A stretch of DNA of 64,000 nt from Terrirubrum flagellatum (GTDB taxonomy: Bacteria > Pseudomonadota > Alphaproteobacteria > Rhizobiales > Beijerinckiaceae). Within the stretch, counting starts at the first letter, position 1. Each line of letters starts with the position of its first letter. Made by a program: the position numbers and the translations under genes. The stretch lies in contig NZ_CP091851.1 of NCBI RefSeq assembly GCF_022059845.1, positions 1,922,001-1,986,000 on the forward strand. Direction: 5' to 3'. Of the stretch, positions 8,546 through 20,554 are shown in pieces. The notes under the pieces are model-generated. The model did no database searches, was not told where the DNA came from, and saw only the letters and a program-made list of their open reading frames with translations.

Positions 8546-9061
8546 ATGGGCGAATTCACGAGCTGGGCGCTGGGCCTCGCGCGCGATCACGCGGAATGGG
8601 CGGCTGTCATTGCGCTCTGCCTTGCGTTCGCGGAGTCCTTTGCGGTGATCTCGCTCCTCGTGCCGTTCGCCAGCGCGCTGGTCGCATTCGGCGCGGTGGC
8701 GGGGTCGGGCGGAATCGATCTCATGCTGATCTGGATCGCAGCCAGTTCCGGAGCCGCGCTTGGCGATTGGGCGTCCTACTGGCTCGGCTGGCGCTTCAAG
8801 CACCGGATCAGGCATGTCTGGCCTCTCTCGCTGCAGCCGCGGCTCTTCGGGCGGGCGCGCGCCTTCTTCAAGCGCTGGGGCGCGTGGGCGATCGTCATCG
8901 GCAGATTCTTCGGACCGTTCCGCGCGACGGTGCCGATCGCCGCAGGAGTCTCGAACATGCCCTGGCTGCAATTCCAGATCGCCAACTGGGCGTCGGCTTT
9001 CCTGTGGGCGGGCCTGCTGCTCACGCCCGGACTGGCCGCCAGCATCTGGCTCGCATCGTGA
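8546..9061 (+). CDS. DedA-family membrane protein
   Basis: A 171-aa integral membrane protein of the DedA/VTT family, which includes undecaprenyl-phosphate and phospholipid flippases. The family signatures are visible: an N-terminal acidic membrane re-entrant block (ALCLAFAESFAVISLLVPFAS) and the C-terminal RFFGPFRATVPIAAG with SNMPWLQFQIANW. It starts 52 bases after the acyl-synthase gene, so it is probably the last gene of this lipid-related cluster. A flippase next to phosphatase and acyltransferase genes suggests that the cluster's product is moved across the inner membrane. Confidence 0.88.
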   Translation: MGEFTSWALGLARDHAEWAAVIALCLAFAESFAVISLLVPFASALVAFGAVAGSGGIDLMLIWIAASSGAALGDWASYWLGWRFKHRIRHVWPLSLQPRLFGRARAFFKRWGAWAIVIGRFFGPFRATVPIAAGVSNMPWLQFQIANWASAFLWAGLLLTPGLAASIWLAS

Positions 9062-9079
9062 TGTTAGGGCGCAACGGAA

Positions 9080-9108
9080 AGCCCCGGGAAACAGCGTTTC
9101 CCGGGGCT
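9080..9108. terminator. bidirectional hairpin terminator between dedA-like gene and lon
   Basis: A perfect 13-bp inverted repeat (AGCCCCGGGAAAC / GTTTCCCGGGGCT) with a 3-base loop lies between two convergent genes. On the plus strand it is followed by an AT-rich tail, on the minus strand less so. It most likely ends both transcripts. Confidence 0.85.
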
Positions 9109-9126
9109 CGAATTTAGTTTCTCGCC

Positions 9127-11565
<2,439 letters not shown>

Positions 11566-11744
11566 CAGAGTTTCCTTTCAACTTGCGCCCGTCCCGGCTC
11601 CCCGAATGGGCTGCCGTCCGGACGATGGCGGTTTCAGGTCCCGGAAGACCTTCGCCGCATCTGGGCCGCCGCCTCGCCATGAGCGCGGTCGACTCGAAGA
11701 CTAGACCAAAATGGCAATCAGTGGCGCGGCATTCAAGCCACAGT

Positions 11745-12230
11745 TCAGGGCTTTGAGGTGAGCGTAATCCAACAGCAGCCGCCACCTCTCTCCCTTGTCC
11801 AGGTCTGGTTAGCGAATTCCACGCCGGCGGCCTCAAACAGGCCCTTATCGAAGGCGCCGGCCAGCCGGCAGAGGTCGGCGACCTCCTCGTCTGGCAGCTT
11901 CGCGGCGACCCACGCGTCTTTCAGAGGGCAGGAATGCACCCGGATCGTGCAGACGCCCTCCGACCGCTCGACCGCATGGGGAAACAGCCGCCCGCCATCT
12001 GGGCTGACGCTGAGGAAACGCTCCGCGACCGCTTTCGCGTCAGCCGGCGTGTCCGCGAACAGGATTTGAGCGACTTCGCGGCCTCGTTCCTCCAGCATGT
12101 CGGAGATCACCGTCTCGGCCCGCTCCTCGCCCAGCTCGCGAACCAACGCCCGGCGCATCAGGCGGTAGAGGTCCGCCCGATTGGCGAAGGCCGCCGCCAG
12201 CTCCACCCGCAAAGTCTCGATGTCAGTCAT
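11745..12230 (-). CDS. L-2-amino-thiazoline-4-carboxylic acid hydrolase-like protein
   Basis: A 161-aa protein resembling the ATC-hydrolase family (PF14196-like), recognised by the C-terminal HSCPLKDAWVAA block and a GGGCCWITL motif near the end. The cysteines in both could be catalytic or metal-binding. The founding enzyme hydrolyses 2-amino-thiazoline-4-carboxylate to cysteine, but most members are untested. It starts 9 bases after the ABC permease gene on the same strand, so it is the last gene of the binding protein-permease-permease operon and may act on the imported solute. Confidence 0.65.
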   Translation of the reverse strand: MTDIETLRVELAAAFANRADLYRLMRRALVRELGEERAETVISDMLEERGREVAQILFADTPADAKAVAERFLSVSPDGGRLFPHAVERSEGVCTIRVHSCPLKDAWVAAKLPDEEVADLCRLAGAFDKGLFEAAGVEFANQTWTRERGGGCCWITLTSKP

Positions 12231-12238
12231 CCCACGCC

Positions 12239-13081
12239 TCAGATTTCGCTCGACGCCAGCGCCTTCGCCAACCCCTCGCCAATAAGACTGACGGCAAGCA
12301 CGGTCAGGGCCAATGCGATTCCCGGCGCGAGCGCCACATGAGGAGCCGTGCGCAGCACGGAGCGGCCCTCAGCGATCATCGCGCCCCAACTCGCCACATT
12401 GGGATCGGTCAGGCCGAGGAAGGCGAGCGCCGCCTCCATGATGACGGCGCTCGCCACAATAATCGCCGAAAGCGCCAGCAGCGGCGACAGCGCATTCGGC
12501 AGGATGACTGAAAATGCGATGGCGAACGGGCTGCGTCCGGCGAGCCGGGAGGCGTCGACAAAGGGTCTGGTCTTGAGACTCAGCACTTCGGCGCGCACGA
12601 CGCGCGCCGGCGCGGTCCAGGCGCTGGCCGCCAGCGCAGCGATAACAGTCGGAGCGGACGGCCCCGTCACGCTGACGATCGCCAGCGCGATGATGAAGGA
12701 CGGCACCGATTGCGTCGCGTCCGCGATCCGCATGAGCAGTTCGTCGATGCAGCGGCCAGCGACGCCGGCTATGGCGCCAATCGATGCGCCGACCGCCGTC
12801 GCGGCGATCATCACGAACAAGGCGGTCGTCAGCGTCGTGCGCGCGCCATGGATCAATTCGCCGAAGATGTCGCGACCGAGCCGATCAGTCCCGAGCGGCA
12901 GCGCCGGATTGGCGCCCGGCGGCAACAGCGGCCGCCCGGCGATCGCCAGCGGATCGTCTCCGGCGAGCCAGGGCGCGGCGACAGCGAACAGAATGAAAAC
13001 GCCAAGCGCCGCGACGCCGGTCGCGCCTTCCGGCGTGCGCAGCAAGCGGAAAGCCGCGCGACTACGCATGCGCGGCTCCAA
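12239..13081 (-). CDS. peptide/nickel-type ABC transporter permease (DppC-like)
   Basis: A 280-aa inner-membrane permease of the DppC/OppC class. Expected features are an N-terminal membrane helix after a basic start, the periplasmic LGTDRLGRDIFGELIHGARTTL block typical of DppC, five further hydrophobic segments, and the EAA-type loop near EALAFLGLTDPNVASWGAMIAEG. Its start overlaps the partner permease gene by 20 bases. No ATP-binding subunit (DppD/DppF) lies in this operon, so the importer must borrow ATPases encoded elsewhere. Confidence 0.88.
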   Translation of the reverse strand: MEPRMRSRAAFRLLRTPEGATGVAALGVFILFAVAAPWLAGDDPLAIAGRPLLPPGANPALPLGTDRLGRDIFGELIHGARTTLTTALFVMIAATAVGASIGAIAGVAGRCIDELLMRIADATQSVPSFIIALAIVSVTGPSAPTVIAALAASAWTAPARVVRAEVLSLKTRPFVDASRLAGRSPFAIAFSVILPNALSPLLALSAIIVASAVIMEAALAFLGLTDPNVASWGAMIAEGRSVLRTAPHVALAPGIALALTVLAVSLIGEGLAKALASSEI

Positions 13082-14042
13082 TGCGCGGATCGAGCCGGAC
13101 CAGCAGCAGATCGACGATCAGATTTGCGGCGACGACGAACAGACTGCTCGTCAGCGCGACGCCCATTAGCAGCGCAGGATCGCGGCCGCTCACCGCCTCA
13201 TAGGCGAGCCGCCCCATGCCGGGGATGGCGAACACGGTTTCGACGACGACGCTGCCGCCCAGCATCGTTCCCGCCTGCTGGCCGATCAGCACGACGACAG
13301 GCAACAAAGCCGGACGCGCGACGGCGCGCCAGATCACGGATCGCTCCGGCAATCCCCGCGCTCGCGCCGCGCGGACGTGATCGGCGCGCCAGGTTTCGAC
13401 CATGCCGGCGCGCAGGCTGCGCAAACTCAGCGCGACATAGCCGAGGCCAAGCGCGAGCGTCGGCAGGATGAGATGCGCGGCGCGATCGAGCGCCCAGCTC
13501 AATCCGGTGAGCGGAACGCCGAGACTTTGCAGGCCGCCGACCGGCAACAGCGGCCATCGCACCGCGAGCAGCAGGATCAGCAGGAGGCCGAGCCAGAAAT
13601 TCGGGATCGCGTTCAGCGCCAGCGCCGTTGTCGAGAGGATGCGATCGCGCGCGCCGCCGGGACGCGCGCCCGCCGCGATCCCCAGCACGCCGCCGATCAG
13701 CGTCGCGAGCGCCAACGCCAGCGCCATAAGCAGCATCGTCGTCGGCAGACGTTCGAGAATGACGTCGAGCACCTGCCGGTTATGCACGATGGAATGGCCG
13801 AACTGGCCGCGAAGCACGCCGCCGGCGAATGCGATGAGCTTCTCGATTCCCGATCCGCCAAGCCCCCAGCGTGCGCGAAGGTCGCCCGCCGTTCCGCCCG
13901 CGCCTCCGGTCTCGGCGAAATAGGCGTCGACCGCATCACCCGGCGCGAACGATAAAAGCGCAAACGCCGCGATCACGACAAGCGCGAGCGTCGGCACGGC
14001 GCCGACGAGGCGCGTTACGAGGATGCGCAGCGCGCGATTCAT
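13062..14042 (-). CDS. peptide/nickel-type ABC transporter permease (DppB-like)
   Basis: A 326-aa DppB-class permease. It begins with a membrane helix (LVGAVPTLALVVIAAFALLSF), then the DppB-specific large periplasmic segment ending GHSIVHNRQVLDVILERLPTT. Five hydrophobic segments and the EAA loop around RAARARGLPERSVIW follow. It pairs with the downstream DppC-like permease and the upstream binding protein. Regulation is not visible. Confidence 0.9.
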   Translation of the reverse strand: MNRALRILVTRLVGAVPTLALVVIAAFALLSFAPGDAVDAYFAETGGAGGTAGDLRARWGLGGSGIEKLIAFAGGVLRGQFGHSIVHNRQVLDVILERLPTTMLLMALALALATLIGGVLGIAAGARPGGARDRILSTTALALNAIPNFWLGLLLILLLAVRWPLLPVGGLQSLGVPLTGLSWALDRAAHLILPTLALGLGYVALSLRSLRAGMVETWRADHVRAARARGLPERSVIWRAVARPALLPVVVLIGQQAGTMLGGSVVVETVFAIPGMGRLAYEAVSGRDPALLMGVALTSSLFVVAANLIVDLLLVRLDPRIGAAHA

Positions 14043-14069
14043 GTGGTTCGTCGCGCGCTCAGCGGCGCG

Positions 14070-15671
14070 TCAGGCCGCAAGCCATGCGTCGGCCCAATGC
14101 GACGTCGCCCAGCGCGGATTGTTGCCAACATTGCGAACGCTATCGCGCGCGACGGTGATGAAAGTCCATTCCGCGACATGGATGATGGGCAGGTCGCGAT
14201 TGGCGATCTGCTGGAAGTCGCGATAGAGCGCAGCGCGCTTTGCGGGATCGATCTCGGACGCCGCCTTTGCAATGACGCCGTCCATCTCATCGCTCTTGTA
14301 ATTATACTGATTGGCGAAGGGCACGCCGGCGGGAATGCCGCTCTGATAGAGCACCGTCGTCGAGATCGCGGGATCGTTGCGATAGACCGGCGAGCCGATG
14401 GCGAGGTCGTAAGCGCGATCGGTATAGACGGCTTTCGTATGTCCGGCCGGATCGTTGTTGACGATCTGCGCATCGATGCCGACGGCGCGCAGCGCCTGCC
14501 TGAGATAGTCGCCGAACTGCCTCGTCTGCTCGAACCACGGCGCCGGCAGCAGCTTCAGCGAGAAGCGCACGCCGCCCGACGCGCGGGGATATCCGGCTTC
14601 ATCGAGCAGCGCGTTGGCGCGCGCCACATCGAAGCGCGGCGCCGCGAGCTGCGGATCGTTCATCACCCGGTCGAAGAGCGGAATAGGTCCGTTGGAAGCC
14701 TTGGCCGTGCCGAGGAAAATCGTATCGGTGACGAAGGTGCGATCGATCGCATGCGCGATCGCGCGGCGCACGCGCGGATCGGACAGCTCTTTCTTCTGAT
14801 TGTTGATCTCGACGATGAGCTGATAGGTGACGCCGTCATAGCCGTCGGCGATCACCTTGACGCCGGGAACCTTGGCGATGCGCGCGAGATCGGCGAGCGG
14901 CACCGCTGAAAAGGCCGAGAGCTGGATCTGGTTCGCCTCCGTCGCCGCGGCGATGGCGCCGCGATCGGGCATGACGCGGAAGATGATCCCGTCGAGCCAG
15001 GGTTTTCCCTCGTCCCAGTAGTTCGGATTGCGTTCGAGCCGATAATATTCGCCGGGCTTGTATTCCGCGAACTTGAAGGGGCCGGTGCCGACAAGCTTCA
15101 CGTTGGCCGGATTGGTGGCGATATCGGAGCCTTCATAGACATGCTTCGGCAGCACCGATGTCAGCGCCGGCAGCGCGTTCTCGATCAGTTGCAGCGGCGT
15201 CGGCTTGGCGAATTTGAATATCGCGGTCTGCGCGTCCGGCGTGTCGACCGCCTCAAGCTCCTTGAACAGCACGCGGCCGAAATTCTGCAGCTTCTTCCAG
15301 ACTTCGAGCGCGGAAAAGGCGACGTCAGCAGACGTGAAGGGTTTGCCATCATGCCATGTGACGCCGCTGCGCAGCTTGAACGTAATCGTCTTGCCGTCCG
15401 CCGAGCCTTCCCACGACGTCGCGAGCCGCGGCGCGAAGCCGCCGCCTTCCTTCATTTCCGCGAGCGGCTCGATCACCTTGCTCGCCATGAAGAACACGCC
15501 GTTGGATGCGACGATCGCCGGATTGATATTGCGCGGCTCGCCGTCGGCCGCGACGATCAGAACGCCGCCGCGCCGCGGCGTCTCCTGCGCAAGGGCGCCG
15601 AACGGGGTAGCCGCGGCGAGCATCGCGCCCGCTTCGGCAAATCGTCTGCGGCTGATCTGAAATTTCGGCAT
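14070..15671 (-). CDS. peptide-type ABC transporter substrate-binding protein (SBP family 5)
   Basis: A 533-aa periplasmic binding protein of the DppA/OppA class, which docks solutes onto the DppB-DppC permease. The N-terminus has twin arginines (SRRRFAEAGAMLAAATPFG) and a hydrophobic stretch ending AQE, so export is probable and the Tat route is possible. Family blocks include WHDGKPFTSADVAFSALEVWKKL and AIAHAIDRTFVTD. Its ligand (peptide, nickel, opine or other) cannot be told from sequence. It is the first gene of a 4-gene operon ending in an ATC-hydrolase-like gene. Confidence 0.9.
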   Translation of the reverse strand: MPKFQISRRRFAEAGAMLAAATPFGALAQETPRRGGVLIVAADGEPRNINPAIVASNGVFFMASKVIEPLAEMKEGGGFAPRLATSWEGSADGKTITFKLRSGVTWHDGKPFTSADVAFSALEVWKKLQNFGRVLFKELEAVDTPDAQTAIFKFAKPTPLQLIENALPALTSVLPKHVYEGSDIATNPANVKLVGTGPFKFAEYKPGEYYRLERNPNYWDEGKPWLDGIIFRVMPDRGAIAAATEANQIQLSAFSAVPLADLARIAKVPGVKVIADGYDGVTYQLIVEINNQKKELSDPRVRRAIAHAIDRTFVTDTIFLGTAKASNGPIPLFDRVMNDPQLAAPRFDVARANALLDEAGYPRASGGVRFSLKLLPAPWFEQTRQFGDYLRQALRAVGIDAQIVNNDPAGHTKAVYTDRAYDLAIGSPVYRNDPAISTTVLYQSGIPAGVPFANQYNYKSDEMDGVIAKAASEIDPAKRAALYRDFQQIANRDLPIIHVAEWTFITVARDSVRNVGNNPRWATSHWADAWLAA

Positions 15672-15749
15672 GGCGCGCGTTCCGGTTTCGCCGGGAAGAC
15701 TAGCGGATTCCCTGCTTTCGATAAATGTCTTAACGGCCCAGAAAACTAT

Positions 15750-16358
15750 TCAATCTCTTTGCAGCCGCTTCAAGACCGGATCCGCTGACAACGCGCCTAT
15801 CGCCGGGCGGCGGCGGCCCGAGAATTTTGTTTTAGCTTCAGACGTCTCTCCCTCAACTCGATGTAAGAAAATCTGACAAATATTCATGCCGGGTGTCAAT
15901 TGAACAGGCACTTCTCCAACGTTTGCGATCTCAAGAGTTAGACAGCCCGAAAAGCCCGGATGTACTCCTGCCGCAGTCTCAATAATTATGCCGCGCCGGC
16001 CCAACGAAGATTTGCCCACAACATAAGCGGTTAGGTGAGCCGGTATCCGTATCCATTCCAGCGTGCTTGCAAGCACGAACCGTCCGGGATGAACAACGAA
16101 ATCTGATCCAAACGGCACAAAATGCTTTTTTCCGATCCGCGCTTCCCCCACATCGGAGGTTGTCTTGTATGTAGATATATGTGTTACGTTCGATTGCCGC
16201 ATGGAGAGAAACCAGCGACCTAATCGTAGGGTCACTGATGCCTCGCCCGATCGCCTAATCGCATCAATATCGGGTGGCGGGATCACCACTAACCCGTTGA
16301 CGTCACCCTCGTTCCCATCGCGAACCAATGAGGCAAGGAGCTTTGCGCCGATTGTCAC
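15750..16358 (-). CDS. dcd: short dCTP deaminase-like protein in an AT-rich island
   Basis: A 202-aa trimeric-dUTPase/dCTP-deaminase fold protein. The DCD core is clear: the VVGKSSLGRRGIIIETAAGVHP block holds the conserved SS-LxRxG and TA motifs, followed by FSGCLTLEIANVG and LTPGMNICQIFLHRVEG. Dcd deaminates dCTP to dUTP. Such enzymes are housekeeping in many bacteria, but short dCTP deaminases in foreign islands also deplete dCTP as an antiphage response. This copy is in a low-GC operon with a metallopeptidase-like gene (1 base between them), and the long alphaproteobacterial Dcd is about 360 aa, so an accessory role is likely. Confidence 0.82.
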   Translation of the reverse strand: MTIGAKLLASLVRDGNEGDVNGLVVIPPPDIDAIRRSGEASVTLRLGRWFLSMRQSNVTHISTYKTTSDVGEARIGKKHFVPFGSDFVVHPGRFVLASTLEWIRIPAHLTAYVVGKSSLGRRGIIIETAAGVHPGFSGCLTLEIANVGEVPVQLTPGMNICQIFLHRVEGETSEAKTKFSGRRRPAIGALSADPVLKRLQRD

Positions 16359-16359
16359 T

Positions 16360-17235
16360 TTATTGCGTCCGAAGTTGAAATTCCATTATCTCGATTGTCT
16401 TGAAAATCATATCGTTTAGCTGAGCTAGTTGATCGCGACGCGTATCGTCGTTGTCGCCATTTATGATGCTATCAAATCTCTTCCAACCTGCATTCAATAC
16501 ATCAGCGAGAGAAGCCGGCTGCGGATGGGGTACGCCACGCTCAAACATAGCGTGACATTTCATCTGTTGGGAAGAGTTGGGTCGCGGGATATTTGCGTCT
16601 GCGATTAGACGGCTCACTTCTGTCCATAGTGCGCCTCTCAAAGCGTGCAGTCCCTGCTGGGCCATTTCATCAATGAATTGATTTCGTTCATTCTGGATGA
16701 GCGGTCGCTCAATATATTCCTTCATGAATTCTTCGGATATGAATCCGGCCACCTTTTCTTTCGCGGCCCAGCGCAGAAACTCAACTCGAACAGACATCGG
16801 TGGATAGTCCGCACGGCGAACAGCACCTAATCCTGGTGACAGAATGTATTCGAAAGCTCGAACATAGCTTTCACCGAAAAGTGCCAAAGCTAACATATCA
16901 CAGAAAATTTCTTCAGCTTGGCGCAGAGATATTGCTATTGCTGCCTCGACATTCTCATCAAGCAGTTGCTGCGAGACTAGATCGCCTTCTTTATATTCTG
17001 GAAATGCTTTCAAAAATTTCGGCTTGTTGTGATCGAAAATCGACTTCATTTGAATCAGCAAATTATTAGCAGCGCCGCCTTCAATGTTTTTCCTACGCCA
17101 AACCGCGTGAGCTAGCTCGTGAGCAGCTAAAGGAAGCAGCAGAGCGTTGTGACTTTCGAAAGCGGGTAACCCAATAAACACATATTGAGGGAGGTCATCT
17201 ATTCCCTGCGGGATCGCGAAGGGATGTAATCCCAC
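16360..17235 (-). pseudogene. HExxH metallopeptidase-like protein, C-terminal frame of a frameshifted gene
   Basis: A 291-codon open frame that can only start at a GTG inside the previous gene. It carries a zinc-metallopeptidase motif, HELAH at frame residues 39-43, and a downstream acidic block EEIFCD (108-113), which would supply the third ligand. The following domain is helical and unknown. Adding one C to the CCC run at 17221-17223 joins it in frame to the 128-aa upstream frame as IPFAIPQGIDDLPQ, giving a 408-aa protein. The strand is clearly AT-richer than its surroundings. It may be a decayed gene, a sequencing error or a programmed frameshift. No family name is offered. Confidence 0.7.
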
Positions 17236-17585
17236 TCCGAGGAGATCAAAACATAGACTTTTGAAGCGATAATTTTTCGAGCGATCTGCTCCAAGGGGTA
17301 TAGAACTTCAAAAGAGTTTCTCAGATTTGACGACCGCATCAAAAATCCCAAGATGCTTATCGTTTCAAATATCTTTTGATTGATGTTCTCGCAAACGACG
17401 CTCGTCAGCCTCGCTTCGTTGGTCTTTTTAGCACGCTGTAGTTTGGCTCGATATAATTCGAAAACGTGCTTAATCTGACGCAAAGCATTTGGAATTTTTT
17501 CGAATGGTGCTTCTTGTTGGATCATATCGTCAATGAGGCTGACAATGTGATCTAGCTTGAGCTCCGCATTCTTATAAATGCTCAT
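17199..17585 (-). CDS. N-terminal frame of the HExxH metallopeptidase-like gene
   Basis: A 128-aa frame beginning MSIYKNAELKLDHIVSLIDD. It is helical and rich in Lys/Leu and looks like a helical N-terminal domain. It ends YIPSRSRRE just after VLISSEWDY. The last meaningful residues flow into the downstream HExxH frame if one base is added, so these are best read as two halves of one gene. Its ATG overlaps the stop of the 143-aa gene as ATGA (17582-17585), which shows one operon. Unless the break is an artefact, the N-terminal half may be made alone. Confidence 0.65.
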   Translation of the reverse strand: MSIYKNAELKLDHIVSLIDDMIQQEAPFEKIPNALRQIKHVFELYRAKLQRAKKTNEARLTSVVCENINQKIFETISILGFLMRSSNLRNSFEVLYPLEQIARKIIASKVYVLISSEWDYIPSRSRRE

Positions 17586-18013
17586 CCTTGAAGATTCTTT
17601 GAGCGGTAGGCTCTCTCTTCCACCGATGAATATTTTCGGCTCAGGAAAGCTTTATTCAGGGCGAGGCAAAATTCTTCGGCGGTTTTCGTATCCGCAGCAG
17701 AACCGTCCAACGCTGATTGTTTCAAACCGTTCAAATAGCCGACGACGATTTCGCGGAAATTATTTAAATTGATAGGTTGCCCCGCCTTCGATGACCGAAC
17801 CCACGCATTCCGCACCACGGAGAATCCGCGAGGATCGGAAAGCAGCGTCACGCCTTGTGGCTGCTTCAGCGGCCGATCGTCTCGAATTAAGTCGATTAAG
17901 CATTCAAACGACGGAATGTCTTGTCGCAATCCGGTTCGAAGCTCTGCTAGCTCAAGCGCTGCATCGAGCGTGAGTTCGGACTCCGGCGTGACCTCTTTGA
18001 GATCGAGTTCCAT
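17582..18013 (-). CDS. unknown first protein of the AT-rich island operon
   Basis: A 143-aa acidic, mostly helical protein starting MELDLKEVTPESELTLDAAL. No family is recognised; there are no signal peptide, membrane segments or metal motifs. It is the first gene of the low-GC operon with the HExxH protein and the dCTP deaminase and overlaps the next gene by 4 bases, so the proteins probably act together. The gap to clpX upstream is 50 bases and contains an inverted repeat with a possible -10 box. Confidence 0.6.
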   Translation of the reverse strand: MELDLKEVTPESELTLDAALELAELRTGLRQDIPSFECLIDLIRDDRPLKQPQGVTLLSDPRGFSVVRNAWVRSSKAGQPINLNNFREIVVGYLNGLKQSALDGSAADTKTAEEFCLALNKAFLSRKYSSVEERAYRSKNLQG

Positions 18014-18039
18014 AGTCTGTTCTCATGCTGACTGATTCT

Positions 18040-18063
18040 GCCTGAAGACATATATATCATACT

Positions 18064-18069
<6 letters not shown>
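18040..18069. promoter_or_regulatory. inverted repeat with AT-rich spacer between clpX and island operon
   Basis: A perfect 8-bp inverted repeat, GCCTGAAG at 18040-18047 and CTTCAGGC at 18062-18069, surrounds a 14-base AT-only-type spacer. On the minus strand the spacer holds TATGAT followed by ATATATG, a plausible -10 element for the island operon. The right arm overlaps the clpX stop codon. It could be an operator for an autoregulated defence operon or a short clpX terminator hairpin. Confidence 0.45.
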
Positions 18070-19344
<1,275 letters not shown>

Positions 19345-19548
19345 GCCAGCCTCCATTCCCTGCTCACGCCTGGTCGCCGAAGCGACACAAAACGTTCACC
19401 TGACCATAGTCTACCGGCGCTGCGGTGAACAAAAAGTAGCGCCGGCTACCTGTCGGCCGCCCAAATACGGGGCGACCTTTCCCCTCCCCGATCGGGGATG
19501 CAAACACGATGCCCGATCGGGATCAACTGGTCCCGCAGCGGCAGCCCA

Positions 19549-20187
19549 TCACACTTTGGTCGGCGGCGCCGGATCGTCGATCCGCTTGTCGACCACCTTG
19601 TCGATCAGGCCAAAATCCTTCGCGGCGTCCGCCGACATGAAGTTGTCGCGCTCGAGGGCGTCCTCGATCTCCTTGTAGCTGCGGCCCGTATGGTCGCAGT
19701 AGATCTCGTTGAGACGCCGCTTCGTCTGCTCGAACTCCTTGGCGTAGATCATGATGTCCGTGACCTTGCCCTGATATCCGGCTGAAGGCTGGTGAACCAT
19801 GATCCGCGAATTCGGCAGTGCGAATCGCTGCCCCTTCTCGCCCGCCGTCAGCAGCAACGATCCCATGGATGCGGCCATTCCAAGGCACATGGTGGTGATC
19901 GGCGGCTTGATGAACTGCATCGTGTCGTAGATCGAGAGGCCAGCGGTGACGGAGCCGCCGGGCGAATTGATGTAGAGCGAGATTTCCTTCTTCGGATTGT
20001 CCGCCTCGAGGAACAGAAGCTGCGCCACCATCAGGGAGGCCATGTTGTCTTCAACGGTGCCGGTCAGGAAGATAATGCGCTCGCGCAGCAGACGCGAATA
20101 GATGTCGAAAGAACGCTCGCCGCGGTTCGATTGCTCGATGACCACGGGCACCAGGTAATTATTGTAGATGTCTACAGGGTCTTTCAT
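19549..20187 (-). CDS. clpP: ATP-dependent Clp protease proteolytic subunit ClpP
   Basis: A 212-aa ClpP with intact catalytic triad at Ser107 (GMAASMGS), His132 (HQPSAG) and Asp181 (ERDNFMS), and the handle motif INSPGGSV. It forms the tetradecameric chamber for ClpX and ClpA. It is followed by clpX after about 200 bases containing palindromes, so the two may be partly separately expressed. The usual tig-clpP-clpX order is kept. Confidence 0.98.
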   Translation of the reverse strand: MKDPVDIYNNYLVPVVIEQSNRGERSFDIYSRLLRERIIFLTGTVEDNMASLMVAQLLFLEADNPKKEISLYINSPGGSVTAGLSIYDTMQFIKPPITTMCLGMAASMGSLLLTAGEKGQRFALPNSRIMVHQPSAGYQGKVTDIMIYAKEFEQTKRRLNEIYCDHTGRSYKEIEDALERDNFMSADAAKDFGLIDKVVDKRIDDPAPPTKV

Positions 20188-20391
20188 GGCGACTCTCTCA
20201 ACGGCGTCCGGCTCGGCGCCGGGGAATCAGGTCGGGGGTAGTATAGCCGCTCCCCCCTCCGGCAAAGCAAAACAGATCGGTTGTCCCGACCGCATTCAAT
20301 ATGTGGTGAATGGCGGCGCGAATTGTAGAGGCGGCGCAATAACGGCTTTTTTCGCGCTGCCGCACCGTCATTTACGCTCATAAAAGAAAAA

Positions 20392-20413
20392 CCCCGGACC
20401 GCAAGGTCCGGGG
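20392..20413 (-). terminator. intrinsic terminator downstream of tig
   Basis: A 9-bp GC-rich stem (CCCCGGACC/GGTCCGGGG) with a GCAA tetraloop. Read on the minus strand it is followed by TTTTTCTTTTA, so it is a classical rho-independent terminator for the trigger factor transcript. It stands 140 bases after the tig stop, after two palindromic repeats. Confidence 0.85.
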
Positions 20414-20433
20414 CTTCTGTTCAGAGGAAAGGC

Positions 20434-20547
20434 TAGAGCATGGCGCAAAAAAGTGGATACCGGTTTTTCGCAAGAGCCATGCTCTAAACTTTTGGAATCG
20501 ATCACGTTCCCGCATTTTGATTGATTCAATCAAAGTGCGGCGTGATC
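20434..20547. repeat. paired intergenic palindromic repeat elements
   Basis: Two imperfect palindromes in tandem. The first (20434-20486) has outer arms TAGAGCATGGCGC / GCCATGCTCTA around AAAAAAGTGGATACCGGTTTTTCGC. The second (20500-20547) has arms GATCACG / CGTGATC around GCATTTTGATTGATTCAATCAAAGTGC. Both look like the highly repeated short intergenic elements of Hyphomicrobiales. They lie between the tig stop and its terminator and may form part of the mRNA 3' structure. Confidence 0.75.
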
Positions 20548-20554
20548 TAAGCGT

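Noticed and set aside
11690-11745. RpoH-like CTTGAA ... CCATTT upstream of lon
   Set aside because: The spacing (17) does not fit the usual 13-15 of the E. coli consensus, and the -10 has too few matches; not supported.
19440-19548. Repeated CCCGATCGGG palindromes between clpP and clpX
   Set aside because: Could be simple GC-rich palindromes or a weak terminator; too short to call as repeats or a site.
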